Shown here: positions 18,621 to 27,895 of the stretch, piece by piece
Numbering within the stretch: position 1 is the stretch's first letter
Layout of the letters: every line of letters begins with the position of its first letter
From: Alphaproteobacteria bacterium PA4
Lineage (GTDB): Bacteria; Pseudomonadota; Alphaproteobacteria; Sphingomonadales; Sphingomonadaceae
NCBI GenBank assembly: GCA_002256005.1
Contig: NKIQ01000013.1
Coordinates: 32,490-96,489, forward strand
Direction of reading: 5' to 3'
Length of the DNA: 64,000 bases
Position numbers and translations under genes: made by a program
The notes under the pieces: model-generated
Database searches by the model: none
What the model saw: the letters and a program-made list of their open reading frames with translations, nothing else
What the model was told of the DNA's origin: nothing

Positions 18621-19543
18621 CAGGCGGCCTTGATCTTGGTGGCGTCGCCGGCGGCCAGCATCAGGCCCAGCGCCAGGTGCGTGGCGAGGATCAGGCTGGC
18701 CATCATCGTCATCAGCGCGGCGATATCGGCATCATGGCCGACAAGGAATACGGCGAGCCCGGCAAAGACGATATCCTTGTTGGGCAGCAGCGGCAGGCGC
18801 GACAGCAGCAGGCGCATCGCCGACAGCAGCAGCCACCATTGGATGCCGACCTGCGGCAACACCAGATGCCAGGCCCAGGCGTTGCAGCCGGTGGTCAGCG
18901 CGATGCGCAGCAGATGCATGCCGCTGACGAACAGCAGTTCCGGCCGCGGCAGGCTGAACAGCTGGCGCCGGAACAGCAGCACCAGGCTGGAGGTGACGAG
19001 CACGACGGCGACCGAGGCCATCAGCGTGCGGCTTTCGATGCCGAGGTGAAGGCTGCCGAGCAAAGGATAGGCCAGCGCCAGCATCACCAGCGTCACGGCG
19101 TTGCCCATCAGCGCCGACAGGATGGCGACATCCTTCACCGCGCCGAACGGTGCCGAGACCATGCCGGTGCGCCGCCGCGCCCAAGTGTAGAAATAGACTT
19201 CGCCGATATAGCCCATCAGCAGTTCATTGCCGATCAGCTTCTTCAGCAGTGCGCCGAAGCCGGCGGCCGGAATGTCCCACAAGCGCTTGAAAATGGCGAA
19301 ATCGATCAGCGGCGCCGAGAAATAGGCCGCGCCGAAGGCCACCCAGAACCAGGGGTTGGTCGGCAGCATGGCGCGCATTTCGGTGAAACTGACGCTGCGC
19401 AGCTGCCAGAGCACGGCAATCAGGATGGCGATGGAGATGCCGGCGCTGAGCCACCACGATACACCGCGCCGTTCCGCCACCAGTGGCGCCGGATCAGCGA
19501 CCGGCGGCGGCAGGCGTTCGGCAGTGGCGGGGGCGGTCAACAC
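18620..19543 (-). CDS. Multi-spanning membrane protein of the sugar operon
   Basis: 307 residues with about seven or eight hydrophobic segments (for example WWLSAGISIAILIAVLW, NPWFWVAFGAAYFSAPL, TLVMLALAYPLLGSL). It has loose resemblance to lysylphosphatidylglycerol-synthase-like/UPF0104 membrane proteins, but no motif settles it. The start taken is GTG 19543 with a poor ribosome site; a later start is possible. Its position between two glycosyltransferases suggests a role in lipid-linked sugar handling or export (inference). Confidence 0.7.
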   Translation of the reverse strand: MLTAPATAERLPPPVADPAPLVAERRGVSWWLSAGISIAILIAVLWQLRSVSFTEMRAMLPTNPWFWVAFGAAYFSAPLIDFAIFKRLWDIPAAGFGALLKKLIGNELLMGYIGEVYFYTWARRRTGMVSAPFGAVKDVAILSALMGNAVTLVMLALAYPLLGSLHLGIESRTLMASVAVVLVTSSLVLLFRRQLFSLPRPELLFVSGMHLLRIALTTGCNAWAWHLVLPQVGIQWWLLLSAMRLLLSRLPLLPNKDIVFAGLAVFLVGHDADIAALMTMMASLILATHLALGLMLAAGDATKIKAA

Positions 19544-19663
19544 AGGGGGCGGGGTCCGATAATCTGACGTGACAGCTATTAGTGCACCAATATGGCAATT
19601 TCGGGACTTTGCGGCGCAACATTGACCATAGCAGGCCCGGCTGACCCGGGCATGAACGACAGA

Positions 19664-20800
19664 TTACGCTTTCGGCAGCAACGCCGCGGCGCGGAACAGG
19701 GTGGCATAGGCGGTGGCGGCACGCTCGACGGTGAAGGCCTGCATGGCCGTCGCTGCGGCCGCCCGCTGCGCCGGGGTGAGCGCCGGCTGCGCCACCATGG
19801 CGGCCGCCAGCGCCGCCGCATCGCCGACCGGCACGACGCTGCCCCATGCGCCGATCAGGCCGCGCATCGACACGGCGCAATCGGTGGCGACGACCGGCAG
19901 CCCGCTGGCCAGCGCCTCGATCACCACCGCCGGCACGCCTTCATAATCGGACGAAAGCAGGAAGACGTCGGCCGCCGCCAGCGCCGGCGGCACCGCGCCA
20001 TGGCCGGGCAGCTGCACGCGCCCGGCAAGGCCGAGGCTCGCCACCTGGCGTTCCAGCGCCGGCCGCGCACCGCCTTCGCCGACGATGGTCAGCGTGTCGT
20101 CCGGCCCGGCGGCGCGGGCGAAGGCGGTGATGGCCAGCCCGAAATTCTTCTGCGCCGCCAGCCGGCCGACGGCGACATAGCGACGACCGGGGCCCGTCTG
20201 TCGTGCATCGCCCAGCGCCGCCAGCGCCGCGACATCGGCCAGCGTCAGCGCCGGGTCCTCGATCACCGCGATGCGGGCATCGTCGACCGCCATGAAGCGC
20301 GCGATCTCGGCGCGCATCGGCCCGGCAAGACCGGTGAAGCGCTGCAGGCGCCGACCCTGGATGCGCAGCCAGCGATGATAGATCCAGCGGATCGGCTGCG
20401 GCAGGTCGCGGCGTTCGAGATCGTTGGAGAGTTTCAGCACCACCGGCGGGCAGCGCCGGCCGAACAGCAATGTCATCACCACGGCGACGATCGAATAGCT
20501 GTTGCCGGCGGCGAACAGCACGTCCGGGCGGTGGGCGCGGATCATCCGCCACAGCACGATGCACAGCCAGATGGTTTCCCAGGCGGCGGTCGGGAAGGGC
20601 TCGGGGATGACCAGCCGCGGCACATGCGCCGGCGCCTCGTCGCGCATGGCGCCGGCCTCGCGGCCCATCACCAGCTTGAGGTCGATACCCGGATCGCGCC
20701 CCCAGGCGCCGCACAGGCGCAGTGCCACCCGCTCCACCCCGCCGGGTTCGAAGCTGTGCAGGAACACCATCACCCGCAGGGGGGCGGCACCGTCAGCCAT
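19664..20800 (-). CDS. Glycosyltransferase family 4
   Basis: 378 residues. GT-B architecture: N-terminal VMVFLHSFEPGGVERVAL, C-terminal YVAVGRLAAQKNFGLAI and LLSSDYEGVPAVVIEALASGLPVVATD, the classic GT4 donor-site stretch. It overlaps the deacetylase gene by 8 bases. A 120-base gap then separates it from the membrane protein gene, so a second promoter could lie there. It should transfer a sugar from a nucleotide donor in an envelope glycan pathway. Confidence 0.9.
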   Translation of the reverse strand: MADGAAPLRVMVFLHSFEPGGVERVALRLCGAWGRDPGIDLKLVMGREAGAMRDEAPAHVPRLVIPEPFPTAAWETIWLCIVLWRMIRAHRPDVLFAAGNSYSIVAVVMTLLFGRRCPPVVLKLSNDLERRDLPQPIRWIYHRWLRIQGRRLQRFTGLAGPMRAEIARFMAVDDARIAVIEDPALTLADVAALAALGDARQTGPGRRYVAVGRLAAQKNFGLAITAFARAAGPDDTLTIVGEGGARPALERQVASLGLAGRVQLPGHGAVPPALAAADVFLLSSDYEGVPAVVIEALASGLPVVATDCAVSMRGLIGAWGSVVPVGDAAALAAAMVAQPALTPAQRAAAATAMQAFTVERAATAYATLFRAAALLPKA

Positions 20801-21515
20801 TCAGGTCCGCATAGCGCGCCGCCACCCGGCCGTGGCCAAGCCTGACCAGAGTTGCATCGATGGAATCGAGCAGCGCCGGCACGCCGGTATCGCCGGGATG
20901 GACGGCGACACGGACATTGGCCAGCGGTGAAAGGCCAATGCGGGCCACCCGCGCAAAGAACAGCGAGCTGCGGATGCGCCCCGGCGAGCGGCTGGCCCAG
21001 GTGATCACCGGGCCGCGCGTCAGCACCCGGCCATCGCCGGGCCGCCACACCTTCATATGATCCTCGGCGAGCGCAAAGCCTTCGGCGCGGATCGCCGCCA
21101 GCGCGCCTGGCGAATAGAGCCAGGCCGGCGCGATGAAGCCGGCCACCGGCCGGCCGATGGCATCCTCCACCACCGCGCGGCCACGCCGCAGCCGCGCCGT
21201 CGCCTCGGCCTCGTCCAGTGCCGCGAACTCGCCCTCGCCCGCGGTCATGTGCTTCTGGCGGAAACTTGCCGGCGCATCGTCGAGATGCTTCCAGCCGTGC
21301 AGGAACATTTCCACCCCGGCATCGGCCCAATTTCGCAGCCGCGCCTGGAACGGTTTGTCGACGGCGAGCGGCGACTGGTCCCAATGATCGGGCACCACCA
21401 GCATGGCAAAGCGCGCCGCTCCGAGCCGCCGGTCGATGCGTTCGGCGAGCTGATCGACCTGCCGCTCGAATCGCGGCGAGACGTCGTGGATGGAGGCGAG
21501 CAGGCGCTTGGTCAC
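20793..21515 (-). CDS. DUF2334 polysaccharide-deacetylase-like protein
   Basis: 240 residues from GTG 21515. It has the NodB-like barrel layout of DUF2334: ASIHDVSPRF near the N-terminus (the aspartate takes the usual metal/catalytic position), FLHGWKH (histidine ligands), GFIAPAWLYS and a C-terminal VHPGDTG. Such proteins deacetylate N-acetyl sugars or related substrates with a divalent metal. It heads the leftward operon of two glycosyltransferases, so a role in modifying an envelope or secreted glycan is likely. Confidence 0.85.
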   Translation of the reverse strand: MTKRLLASIHDVSPRFERQVDQLAERIDRRLGAARFAMLVVPDHWDQSPLAVDKPFQARLRNWADAGVEMFLHGWKHLDDAPASFRQKHMTAGEGEFAALDEAEATARLRRGRAVVEDAIGRPVAGFIAPAWLYSPGALAAIRAEGFALAEDHMKVWRPGDGRVLTRGPVITWASRSPGRIRSSLFFARVARIGLSPLANVRVAVHPGDTGVPALLDSIDATLVRLGHGRVAARYADLNG

Positions 21516-21633
21516 CGGCCAGCCTTTGACGATGCGCGCGCATTTCGCAAGCGGTGACGGTCGGTTGCCTTGCCGCGCCCGGACCCAAAATAATCAGTTG
21601 GCGCCGGGCGCGGCGCGTCGCCATAAGCGCGGC

Positions 21634-22770
21634 ATGACCGCCGTTTTCGCCCTGCCGCCAGCCCCGCCGCTGGCCGGTGCCGCTGCCCTCAGGGCCGCCA
21701 TCCGCGGCTTTCTGGCCGCGCATCTGCCACCGGGCGATGCCACACGCCGCGCCAACAGCTGGTCGGTCGCCGACGCCGATTTTTCGCGGGCGCTCGGCGC
21801 CGCCGGCTATATCGGCATGGTCTGGCCGCGCGAATATGGCGGGCATGAACGCCCGGCGCTGGAACGCTATCTGGTGCTGGAGGAGCTGCTTGCCGCCGGC
21901 GCCCCCGTCGGCGCGCACTGGATCGCCGACCGGCAAACCGGGCCACTGCTGCTGCGCTATGGCACCGAGGCACAGCGCCGGAAATATCTGCCCGGCATGG
22001 CCGCCGGCACGCTGTTCGCCTGTATCGGCCTGTCGGAACCGGGGGCCGGCTCGGACCTTGCCGGCGTGCGCTCGCGGGCCGAGAAAATCCCCGGCGGCTG
22101 GCGCATCAACGGCCAGAAACTCTGGACCAGCGGCGCCCATCGCGCCCATGCCATGCTCGCCCTGCTGCGCAGTGAGGCCGGCAGCGAACGCGGCGCCGGG
22201 CTCAGCCAGTTCCTCATCGATCTCGACACGCCGGGCATCACCATCCGTCCGGTCATCGACCTGACCGGCGCCCATGATTTCAACGAGGTGTTCTTCGACG
22301 ATGTGCTGGTCGGCGACGAGGCGCTCGTCGGTGCCGAAGGCAATGGCTGGGCGCAGGTGACGGCGGAGCTGGCGCTCGAACGCTCCGGCCCGGAACGCTA
22401 CCTGTCCAGCCACGCCCTGCTGGTGGCGCTGATCGATGCCGCCGGCGACAATCCCGTGCTGCGCGCCACCATCGGGCAGCTGACCGCCGAACTCTGGACG
22501 CTGCGCCAGATGTCGCTGGCCACCGCCGCCAAGCTGGCCGGTGGCGAGGACCCCGTGGTCGAAGCCGCCATCGTCAAGGACCTCGGCAATGATTTCGAAC
22601 AGCGCGTGCCGCAGCTGATCCAGGCCGTGCTCGATGCCGATCTCGATGGCTCCACTGACCTCGTCCGGCTGCTGGCGCACCTGCTGCAGGTCAGCCCCAG
22701 CTTCTCGCTGCGCGGCGGCACGCGGGAGATCCTGCGCGGGATCATCGCGCGCGGGCTGGGGTTGCGGTGA
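21634..22770 (+). CDS. Acyl-CoA dehydrogenase (large partner)
   Basis: 378 residues from ATG 21634. It has the acyl-CoA dehydrogenase order: GMVWPREYGGHERP, then CIGLSEPGAGSDLAG (FAD/substrate loop), GWRINGQKLWTSGAH, and the C-terminal LRGGTREILRGIIARGLG. The next gene is a shorter acyl-CoA dehydrogenase, an arrangement typical of two-subunit enzymes for pimeloyl-, steroid- or branched acyl-CoA. A repeat element separates the pair. FAD-dependent alpha,beta-dehydrogenation passing electrons to ETF is expected; the substrate is unknown. Confidence 0.92.
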   Translation: MTAVFALPPAPPLAGAAALRAAIRGFLAAHLPPGDATRRANSWSVADADFSRALGAAGYIGMVWPREYGGHERPALERYLVLEELLAAGAPVGAHWIADRQTGPLLLRYGTEAQRRKYLPGMAAGTLFACIGLSEPGAGSDLAGVRSRAEKIPGGWRINGQKLWTSGAHRAHAMLALLRSEAGSERGAGLSQFLIDLDTPGITIRPVIDLTGAHDFNEVFFDDVLVGDEALVGAEGNGWAQVTAELALERSGPERYLSSHALLVALIDAAGDNPVLRATIGQLTAELWTLRQMSLATAAKLAGGEDPVVEAAIVKDLGNDFEQRVPQLIQAVLDADLDGSTDLVRLLAHLLQVSPSFSLRGGTREILRGIIARGLGLR

Positions 22771-22788
22771 TGCAGGGTGAAGGCAGGC

Positions 22789-22914
22789 GCCTCCGGCGGC
22801 TGGGGCCGCAGGCCCCAGACCCCATTCATGGGGTTGGTGCAAAAACACAGCTGGGGTGCAGGAACCGACTCCAACAAATGGGGTCTGGGGCCCAAGGCCC
22901 CAGCCGCCGGAGGC
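22789..22914. repeat. Paired-arm repeat, copy A2
   Basis: Left arm 22789-22826 and right arm 22877-22914 are inverted copies of CCTCCGGCGGCTGGGG...CCCCAGACCCCATT, with 50 bases between. It lies in the gap between the two acyl-CoA dehydrogenase genes and ends 22 bases before the second start codon. It would make a very stable hairpin in a shared transcript. Confidence 0.92.
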
Positions 22915-22936
22915 ATTCTTCCTTCAGGATAGCGCC

Positions 22937-23899
22937 ATGAGCGAAATGCGCGCGCAACTCGTCGCCACCGCCGAGGCGCTGTTTCCGACCGCGCCGGACT
23001 GGCTGGCGCTTGCCGATGCCGGCTTTCCGTTCCTGCTGGTCAGCGAGCGCCAGGGCGGTTTCGGGGGCGATTGGGGCGATGCGGAGGCGATCCTGCGCGT
23101 CGCCGGGGCGACGGCGCTGGCGCAGCCGATCGGCGAGGCGATGGTGGCGCTGGCGCTGCCCGAAAACGCGCGCTGGCCGCATGATGGCCGGCTGCCGGCG
23201 CTGGCGGCGCAGGTGGAGGGGGTGGTCAGCGCCGACCGTTTCACCGGCGTGCTGGCGGCAGTGCCCTGGGGGCGCGCGGCGGGGCAGGTGCTGGCGGATT
23301 GCAATGGCCGGCTGTTGCTGCTGCCGGCGGCCGATCATGTGGCGGAGGGCAGCAGCCCGGCCGGCGAGCCGCGCGACACGCTGCACTATGCCGATGCGCC
23401 GGCGCAATGCGTCGGCCATGGCGAGCTGAAGGCGATGGGGGCGTTCGTGCGGGTGGCGCAATCGGCCGGGGCGCTGGCAGCGGCGCTCGATCTCGCCGTT
23501 GCGCATGTCAACACGCGCGTGCAGTTCGGCAAGCCGCTGGCACGGTTGCAGGCCGTGCAACAGGCACTGGCGGTGCTGGCCAGCGAGGCGGCGGCACTCG
23601 GCATGGCCTCGGCGGCGCTGGCCCGCGCGCTCGATGCCGGCGACGCCAGTTTCGAGATTCCGGCGGCCAAGCTGCGCGCCAACCTTGCCATCACCCGCGG
23701 TGTCGCCATCGCCCATCAGGTGCACGGCGCCATCGGCTTCACCCGCGATTACCCGCTGCACCCGTTCACCCGCCGTTTGATGGGCTGGCGCTCCGATTTC
23801 GGCAATGATGCGTTCTGGGCGGATCGACTCGGCACGCTGGCGGTGACGGCGGGCGGCGCCGGTCTATGGGCGGATATCACCCGGCGGGGCGACCGGTAG
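22937..23899 (+). CDS. Acyl-CoA dehydrogenase (small partner)
   Basis: 320 residues from ATG 22937. Shorter than its neighbour, it keeps the C-terminal helical domain of the family: VNTRVQFGKPLARLQAVQQ and VHGAIGFTRDYPLHPFTRRL, but its N-terminal and middle domains are reduced and lack a clear GLSEPxxGSD loop. In known heteromeric acyl-CoA dehydrogenases the small subunit has lost parts of the active site and the two together bind FAD. It probably forms such a complex with the product of 21634-22770. Confidence 0.9.
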   Translation: MSEMRAQLVATAEALFPTAPDWLALADAGFPFLLVSERQGGFGGDWGDAEAILRVAGATALAQPIGEAMVALALPENARWPHDGRLPALAAQVEGVVSADRFTGVLAAVPWGRAAGQVLADCNGRLLLLPAADHVAEGSSPAGEPRDTLHYADAPAQCVGHGELKAMGAFVRVAQSAGALAAALDLAVAHVNTRVQFGKPLARLQAVQQALAVLASEAAALGMASAALARALDAGDASFEIPAAKLRANLAITRGVAIAHQVHGAIGFTRDYPLHPFTRRLMGWRSDFGNDAFWADRLGTLAVTAGGAGLWADITRRGDR

Positions 23900-24029
23900 C
23901 AGCGATTGCCGCGCGGCCGCGGGGCCGCGAACCCATTCGCCCGGCTCTGCCGTCATGACCGTTGCCGACACGGGTGGGCGGTCCGACCGGACGCTGCCGG
24001 TGGCGAGCCGCCGGAACGCCGGGGGACGA

Positions 24030-24872
24030 TCAGCGCGGCGCAAATTGTCCGGCAAAGGCGCGCAGCCAGGCCAGCATGGCAGCGGCGGCGGTGTCGGACA
24101 GGGTGATATAGGATCGGCGGGCGTCGCCGGGGTCGGTGTGGCGCAGGAACAGCCCGGCTTCCTGCAGGCTGCGCACCCAGCGCAGGGCTGTGCTGGTCGG
24201 CACGGCCGAGGCGATGCACAGGCTGGAGACCGGCACGGTCTTGCCCTCCATGCGCGCGGCGATCAGATCGAGCAGCATGTCCCATGCCGGATCGGCGAAG
24301 ATTTCGGCGGGGAACCAGCGGTCGCGTTCCCGCCGCACCCGGATCAGGCGGCGCACCAGGGCGGCATCGACGGGGCTGGTGTCGATGGGCTGCTGGCGCT
24401 CCTCCGCCGCCAGGCGGTTCAACGCCTCGGCGATGCGCTGCGCCTCGGCCGACAGGGCGTTGATCTTGCCGCGGGTGGTGTCCGAAAAGTCGCCGACTCG
24501 CCAGCCGCTGGCCGGTGCCACGGCCTGGGCCAGCACGGCCGCGACCACCGCTGCATCGTCATCGGCGAAGATCACCCCGGCGGCGCCATCGATTACCGCA
24601 GCGGGCACATCGTCGGATGCCGCGATGACGATCGGCACGGCGATGGCGGCAACACCCGCGGCGCCGAGATCGGCAAGCAGCGCCGCATCGGCGAACAGCA
24701 CATCGCCGTCGCGGCCGCCGGCGGCGCGCAATTCGGCCAAGCTGGTCGGGCGCGCCTGGCCGCCGACAAGACGCTGCGCCAATTCGGGTCCTGCGGTCAA
24801 AACGCGCAGACCCGTATAATCGAATCCGGAATGGTTCCAGTTCTGGCGGTCTTGCTGTTGTTGTTCTGTCAT
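24030..24872 (-). CDS. Winged-helix (MarR-like) DNA-binding protein
   Basis: 280 residues. The last 100 residues read as a MarR-type winged helix: LDLIAARMEGKTVPVSSLCIASAVPTSTALRW (helix-turn-helix) and GLFLRHTDPGDARRSYITLSDTA (wing). The N-terminal 150 residues are Ala-rich alternating strands and helices resembling a degenerate receiver fold (VLFADAALLADLG, AAIAVPIVIAASDD) without a phospho-acceptor context. It is divergent from the sigma-54 activator at 24996, sharing a 123-base promoter region. It may regulate that gene or an unseen target. Confidence 0.75.
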   Translation of the reverse strand: MTEQQQQDRQNWNHSGFDYTGLRVLTAGPELAQRLVGGQARPTSLAELRAAGGRDGDVLFADAALLADLGAAGVAAIAVPIVIAASDDVPAAVIDGAAGVIFADDDAAVVAAVLAQAVAPASGWRVGDFSDTTRGKINALSAEAQRIAEALNRLAAEERQQPIDTSPVDAALVRRLIRVRRERDRWFPAEIFADPAWDMLLDLIAARMEGKTVPVSSLCIASAVPTSTALRWVRSLQEAGLFLRHTDPGDARRSYITLSDTAAAAMLAWLRAFAGQFAPR

Positions 24873-24960
24873 TCCGGTGCCACTTTCATCACAATTGTTC
24901 TTCGCGATGTTCTACCGTGAATGCAAGCTGTTCGGAGGGTCAGCTGTTTCGGGTCAAGTG

Positions 24961-24975
24961 TTAAAAAAGAGTTTA
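24961..24975 (+). promoter_or_regulatory. Candidate CtrA box (TTAA-N7-TTTA)
   Basis: TTAA (24961-24964), seven bases, then TTTA (24972-24975) matches the CtrA consensus TTAA-N7-TTAA with one mismatch, 21 bases upstream of the activator start codon. It is one of the few A/T-rich stretches around. CtrA itself is encoded at 31300. The match is short, so this is only a candidate. Confidence 0.45.
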
Positions 24976-24995
24976 GCACATATCGGAAACTGCTC

Positions 24996-26042
24996 ATGTC
25001 CCATCGTGCCGCCAAATCTGTGCCGCAACTTGCCAACATGGTCGGTATCAGCAAGGCGATTGTCACCATTCGTGGCGAAATCGAAAAGATCGCCGATTCC
25101 AGCGCCAGCGTGCTGATCACCGGGCCCTCCGGTTCCGGCAAGGATGTCGCCGCGCAACTGCTGCACCAGCGCAGCCGCCGCGCCGCCGCGCCCTGTATCG
25201 CCCTCAACTGTGCCGCCGTGGCGCCGGACCTGCTGGAAAGCGAGATGTTCGGCCATGAAGCCGGTGCCTTCACCGGCGCCATCAAGGCGCGCGCCGGCCG
25301 GTTCGAGGCGGCAAACGGCGGCACGTTGTTCCTCGATGAAGTCGGCGACATGCCGCTGGCCATGCAGGCCAAGCTGTTGCGCGCGCTGGAAACCCGGGTT
25401 GTCGAACGCGTTGGCGGCATGCTGCCGATCGCCGTCAATGTGCGGCTGGTGGCGGCGACCAGCGTCGATGTGTTCGCCGCCATCGATCGCGGCGCCTTCC
25501 GCTCCGATCTGCTCTACCGGCTCGATGTCATCCGCCTCGAAATGCCGGCGCTGGCCGACCGGGTGGAGGACATCCCGCTGCTCGTCCAGCATTTCAGCCG
25601 CCAGATCGACGGGCCGCCGGTGCGTTTCAACACCGCGGCGCTGGCGCAGCTGATGGAGCAGCCCTGGCCCGGCAATGTCCGCGAGCTGAAGAATCTGGTA
25701 GAGCGCGCCCAGGCCCATTTCCCCGGCCAGTCGCTGTGCCGCGACGATGTCCACCGCCTGTTGCGGCTCGACGACAATGGTGCGACGCTGCCGGCGCGCC
25801 AGCCCCTGCGCACGGCGCCATCGCCGCCGCTGCCGGCCATCGATCCCGGCGCCAGCGTCGCCGCCGGGCGCAGTGTCGATCTGAAGACCATCCTCAGCCA
25901 GCTGGAGCAAGCCTATATCGAGGCAGCGCTGAAGGCGTCGGGCGGCGCCATCACCGCTTCGGCACGGCTGCTCGGCCTGCAGCGCACCACGCTCATCGAA
26001 AAGATGCGGCGGCTGCACATCGGACCGCACGCGGCGGCCTGA
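24996..26042 (+). CDS. Sigma-54-dependent activator without receiver domain (flagellar-type)
   Basis: 348 residues from ATG 24996. The AAA+ domain has Walker A GPSGSGKD (43-50), GAFTGA loop (about 90-95) that contacts sigma-54, Walker B GGTLFLDEVGDMP and the arginine-finger region. The C-terminus has a Fis-type helix-turn-helix (GGAITASARLLGLQRTTLIEKM). There is no phospho-receiver at the N-terminus, as in FleQ/FlrA/FlbD-like flagellar regulators that lack or have lost it. It is convergent with the flagellar remnants and has a candidate CtrA box. It appears intact. Confidence 0.88.
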   Translation: MSHRAAKSVPQLANMVGISKAIVTIRGEIEKIADSSASVLITGPSGSGKDVAAQLLHQRSRRAAAPCIALNCAAVAPDLLESEMFGHEAGAFTGAIKARAGRFEAANGGTLFLDEVGDMPLAMQAKLLRALETRVVERVGGMLPIAVNVRLVAATSVDVFAAIDRGAFRSDLLYRLDVIRLEMPALADRVEDIPLLVQHFSRQIDGPPVRFNTAALAQLMEQPWPGNVRELKNLVERAQAHFPGQSLCRDDVHRLLRLDDNGATLPARQPLRTAPSPPLPAIDPGASVAAGRSVDLKTILSQLEQAYIEAALKASGGAITASARLLGLQRTTLIEKMRRLHIGPHAAA

Positions 26043-26048
26043 ACGAGA

Positions 26049-26207
26049 TCAGCGATTGTCGGAATTCGTCCAGATCTTGATCTGCTGGTCGAGCTGGCTG
26101 CCCACCGCCTTGGATTCCGCCACCAGCCGGTCCATCGCCGCATATTGCCGGGTCAGCCCGTCGCGATAGGCGGCCAGCGGTTCGGAGCGGATGCGCAGGT
26201 CGCTCAC
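26049..26207 (-). pseudogene. fliD: fliD C-terminal remnant (52 codons)
   Basis: Frame GTG 26207 to TGA 26049 encodes a 52-residue piece with LAAYRDGLTRQYAAMDRLVA and QLDQQIKIW, matching the extreme C-terminus of flagellar cap protein FliD (a full protein is over 400 residues). The GTG overlaps the stop of the FliL-like tail. The first seven or so residues may come from a different gene. This is a scar rather than a functional gene. The identification rests on a short match. Confidence 0.6.
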
Positions 26208-26257
26208 TGGATGACCAGGCTGGTGAAGAAGACATCGTCGATGCTGCCGATGGGGCG
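26204..26257 (-). pseudogene. fliL: fliL C-terminal remnant
   Basis: The frame ending at TGA 26206-26204 reads RPIGSIDDVFFTSLVIQ, strongly resembling the C-terminal strand of FliL proteins (V-FT-FVIQ). It is out of frame with the FliK-like sequence upstream, so it has no start of its own. It lies where fliL should follow fliK in flagellar operons, which supports the call. Confidence 0.5.
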
Positions 26258-27159
26258 TTGGCCACTGCCGGCGCGGTCGGCGGCGCTGGTGGCAGCGGGG
26301 CCGGAGCCGTGGCGGTGACGGCGGCTGCGCCCATTACGGCGACCAGCGGGGCCGCGTCGGACGGCGCGGCGGCCGGTGCTTCGGTGCTGGCTCGGCCGCG
26401 GTCAGCGTCTCCGCTTCGAGCAGCAGGGCGCGGCGCCGTAGCCGCCATGTCCGACCGCATCAAGCCGATGGCCGGGTTCGCCGGCCCAGCCTTGGCGACG
26501 GCTGCAACGTCGATGCCCAGGGGTGCGGCAAAGCCCGGCTCGGCTGCGGCTGTCGCGCCCCTGCCCTCAATGACCGACGCGCCGTCACGTCCGGGATCGC
26601 TCTGGCCAAGCGCCGCGCCGGGCAGCCGATGCGGGGTGGTCGCCAGCGGCAATTGCAACACCGGGGCGCCAGCCGGCGGCATCGGCGGCTCGACCGGCAG
26701 CGGGCGGGCGACGCGACGCAGTGTCGCCCAGCGCGGTCCACGGTCCGGTGCGATGGGCGCCGTGCTGTCCGGCGACGGCGCGGCGGCCGTCCCGGTGGGG
26801 CGACTGGCCGGCGGATCATGGGCCGCAAGCGCCGGCGTGCGGACCTGCGCCGCCGCACCCGAACCGTCGCTGTCATCGCTGCCGGGCGCGATGGCGACAT
26901 CGCTCTCGGGCCGGACGGGCGGCAACGCTTGCGGGCCGGCGGTGACAATGACGGAGGGTGCTTCCGATAGCAGTGCGGCGGCGGCCGTTGCGCCGCTCTC
27001 CGGCACAACCGATGCCGGCGCCACGGCTACCGGCACCCCCGGCGCCACCGCCGCCATCACAGCATCGAATCCGCCCGCCGCACCCGGCGCCACCGCCGGT
27101 GCCGCACTGCCCTCAATCCCGCCGCCACCCGCCAGCAATGTCATCGCGCCGATCGTCAT
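26258..27159 (-). pseudogene. fliK: fliK N-terminal remnant (hook-length control)
   Basis: The frame opens at ATG 27159, overlapping the FliJ-like stop (ATGA), and runs for about 300 residues of Ala/Pro/Gly-rich, low-complexity sequence, as in FliK N-terminal domains. The conserved FliK C-terminal domain (the LxPxxLGxVEV type) is absent; the frame instead runs over the FliL- and FliD-like pieces in the wrong phase to a stop at 25993. The N-terminal domain is weakly conserved, so the name depends on gene order. Confidence 0.5.
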
Positions 27160-27428
27160 AAGCCCCGCTCCCGATCATTGCGCCGTGCGATGGCGGCATC
27201 GACGGCGGCGCGGGCGCGGGCCAGCACGTCCGCCAGATGCTGGCGCTCGCCCAATGTCACCGCCAGGCGCGCCGCCGAATCCGCCGCCAGCGCACCAAGC
27301 AGCGCCTCGCCGCTCTTCCTCGCCTGCAACGCCATCGCGGCGCTGCTGCCGGTCGGCATGTCCGTCGCGATCAGCCCGGTGATGCGCTGCTGCAACGCCG
27401 CCTCGCTGGCCCGCCGTGCCTCGGCCTT
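27156..27428 (-). pseudogene. fliJ: fliJ-like C-terminal remnant
   Basis: The last 90 codons of the frame ending at TGA 27156 read EARRASEAALQQRITGL... ARKSGEALLGALAADSAARL... LARARAAVDAAIARRNDRE, an Ala/Arg/Glu coiled coil like FliJ, the flagellar export chaperone. It joins, out of frame, the FliF-like fragment at about 27430. Its stop overlaps the FliK start, the normal fliJ-fliK spacing. FliH, also coiled, is an alternative identity. Confidence 0.45.
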
Positions 27429-27885
27429 GGGCGCCTTGCAGCCGGGCGGCCTCGACAGCGCGGGACAGGCCCAATGGCATGTCGCCCACCGGATCGGCAC
27501 TGTGCGCCGATTTGGGCAGGCCCTGGCCCGCCAGCAGGATGCGCGCCGCCGCGACATCGCCGCCCGCCACCTCGATGCCGCCGGTGTCGGGGTTGACGCG
27601 CGCCTGGTAATTGCCGGCCTGCAGGGCGCCGAGCACCGCCGCCTTGTCGCCATCCGACAGATCGGCATAGAGCGGGCGCCAGTCCGGGCTGCGCAGCAAC
27701 AGCCAGACCGCGGCCAGCACCATCACCGCCAGCGCGATGAGAATGGCCGGCCAGGCGCGGCGCACCGCCGGACTGGCCAGCGCCGTGCGGGCGCGTTCCG
27801 GCAGGGCGTCGGCGAGGGCGGCTGGCACCATCGGTGGCAGCACGGGCGCCGGCAGGGCGATCCCGTCGATAGTCGTATCGGTCAT
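27429..27885 (-). pseudogene. fliF: fliF N-terminal fragment (M-ring)
   Basis: From ATG 27885 the first 150 residues match FliF: a basic/hydrophobic N-terminus with one membrane helix at about 46-65 (WPAILIALAVMVLAAVWLLL), then PDWRPLYADLSDGDKAAVLGAL, and MPLGLSRAVEAARLQ. Intact FliF is about 550 residues with a second C-terminal helix; here the similarity ends near 27430 and the frame carries on over FliJ-like sequence to a stop at 27175. The cytoplasmic tail that binds FliG, and fliG, fliH and fliI themselves, are missing. It starts 10 bases after fliE. Confidence 0.75.
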
Positions 27886-27895
27886 GCCTCGCCCC

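Noticed and set aside
24876..24882. TGGCAC upstream of the winged-helix gene as a sigma-54 -24 box
   Set aside because: The matching position for the -12 box reads TGAC, not TTGC, and the spacing would put the start point inside the gene.
26258..27159. A single intact secreted Ala/Pro-rich protein instead of a FliK fragment
   Set aside because: No signal peptide, start overlaps the FliJ-like stop as in fliJ-fliK, and the frame runs out of phase over FliL- and FliD-like tails. The call stays tentative.
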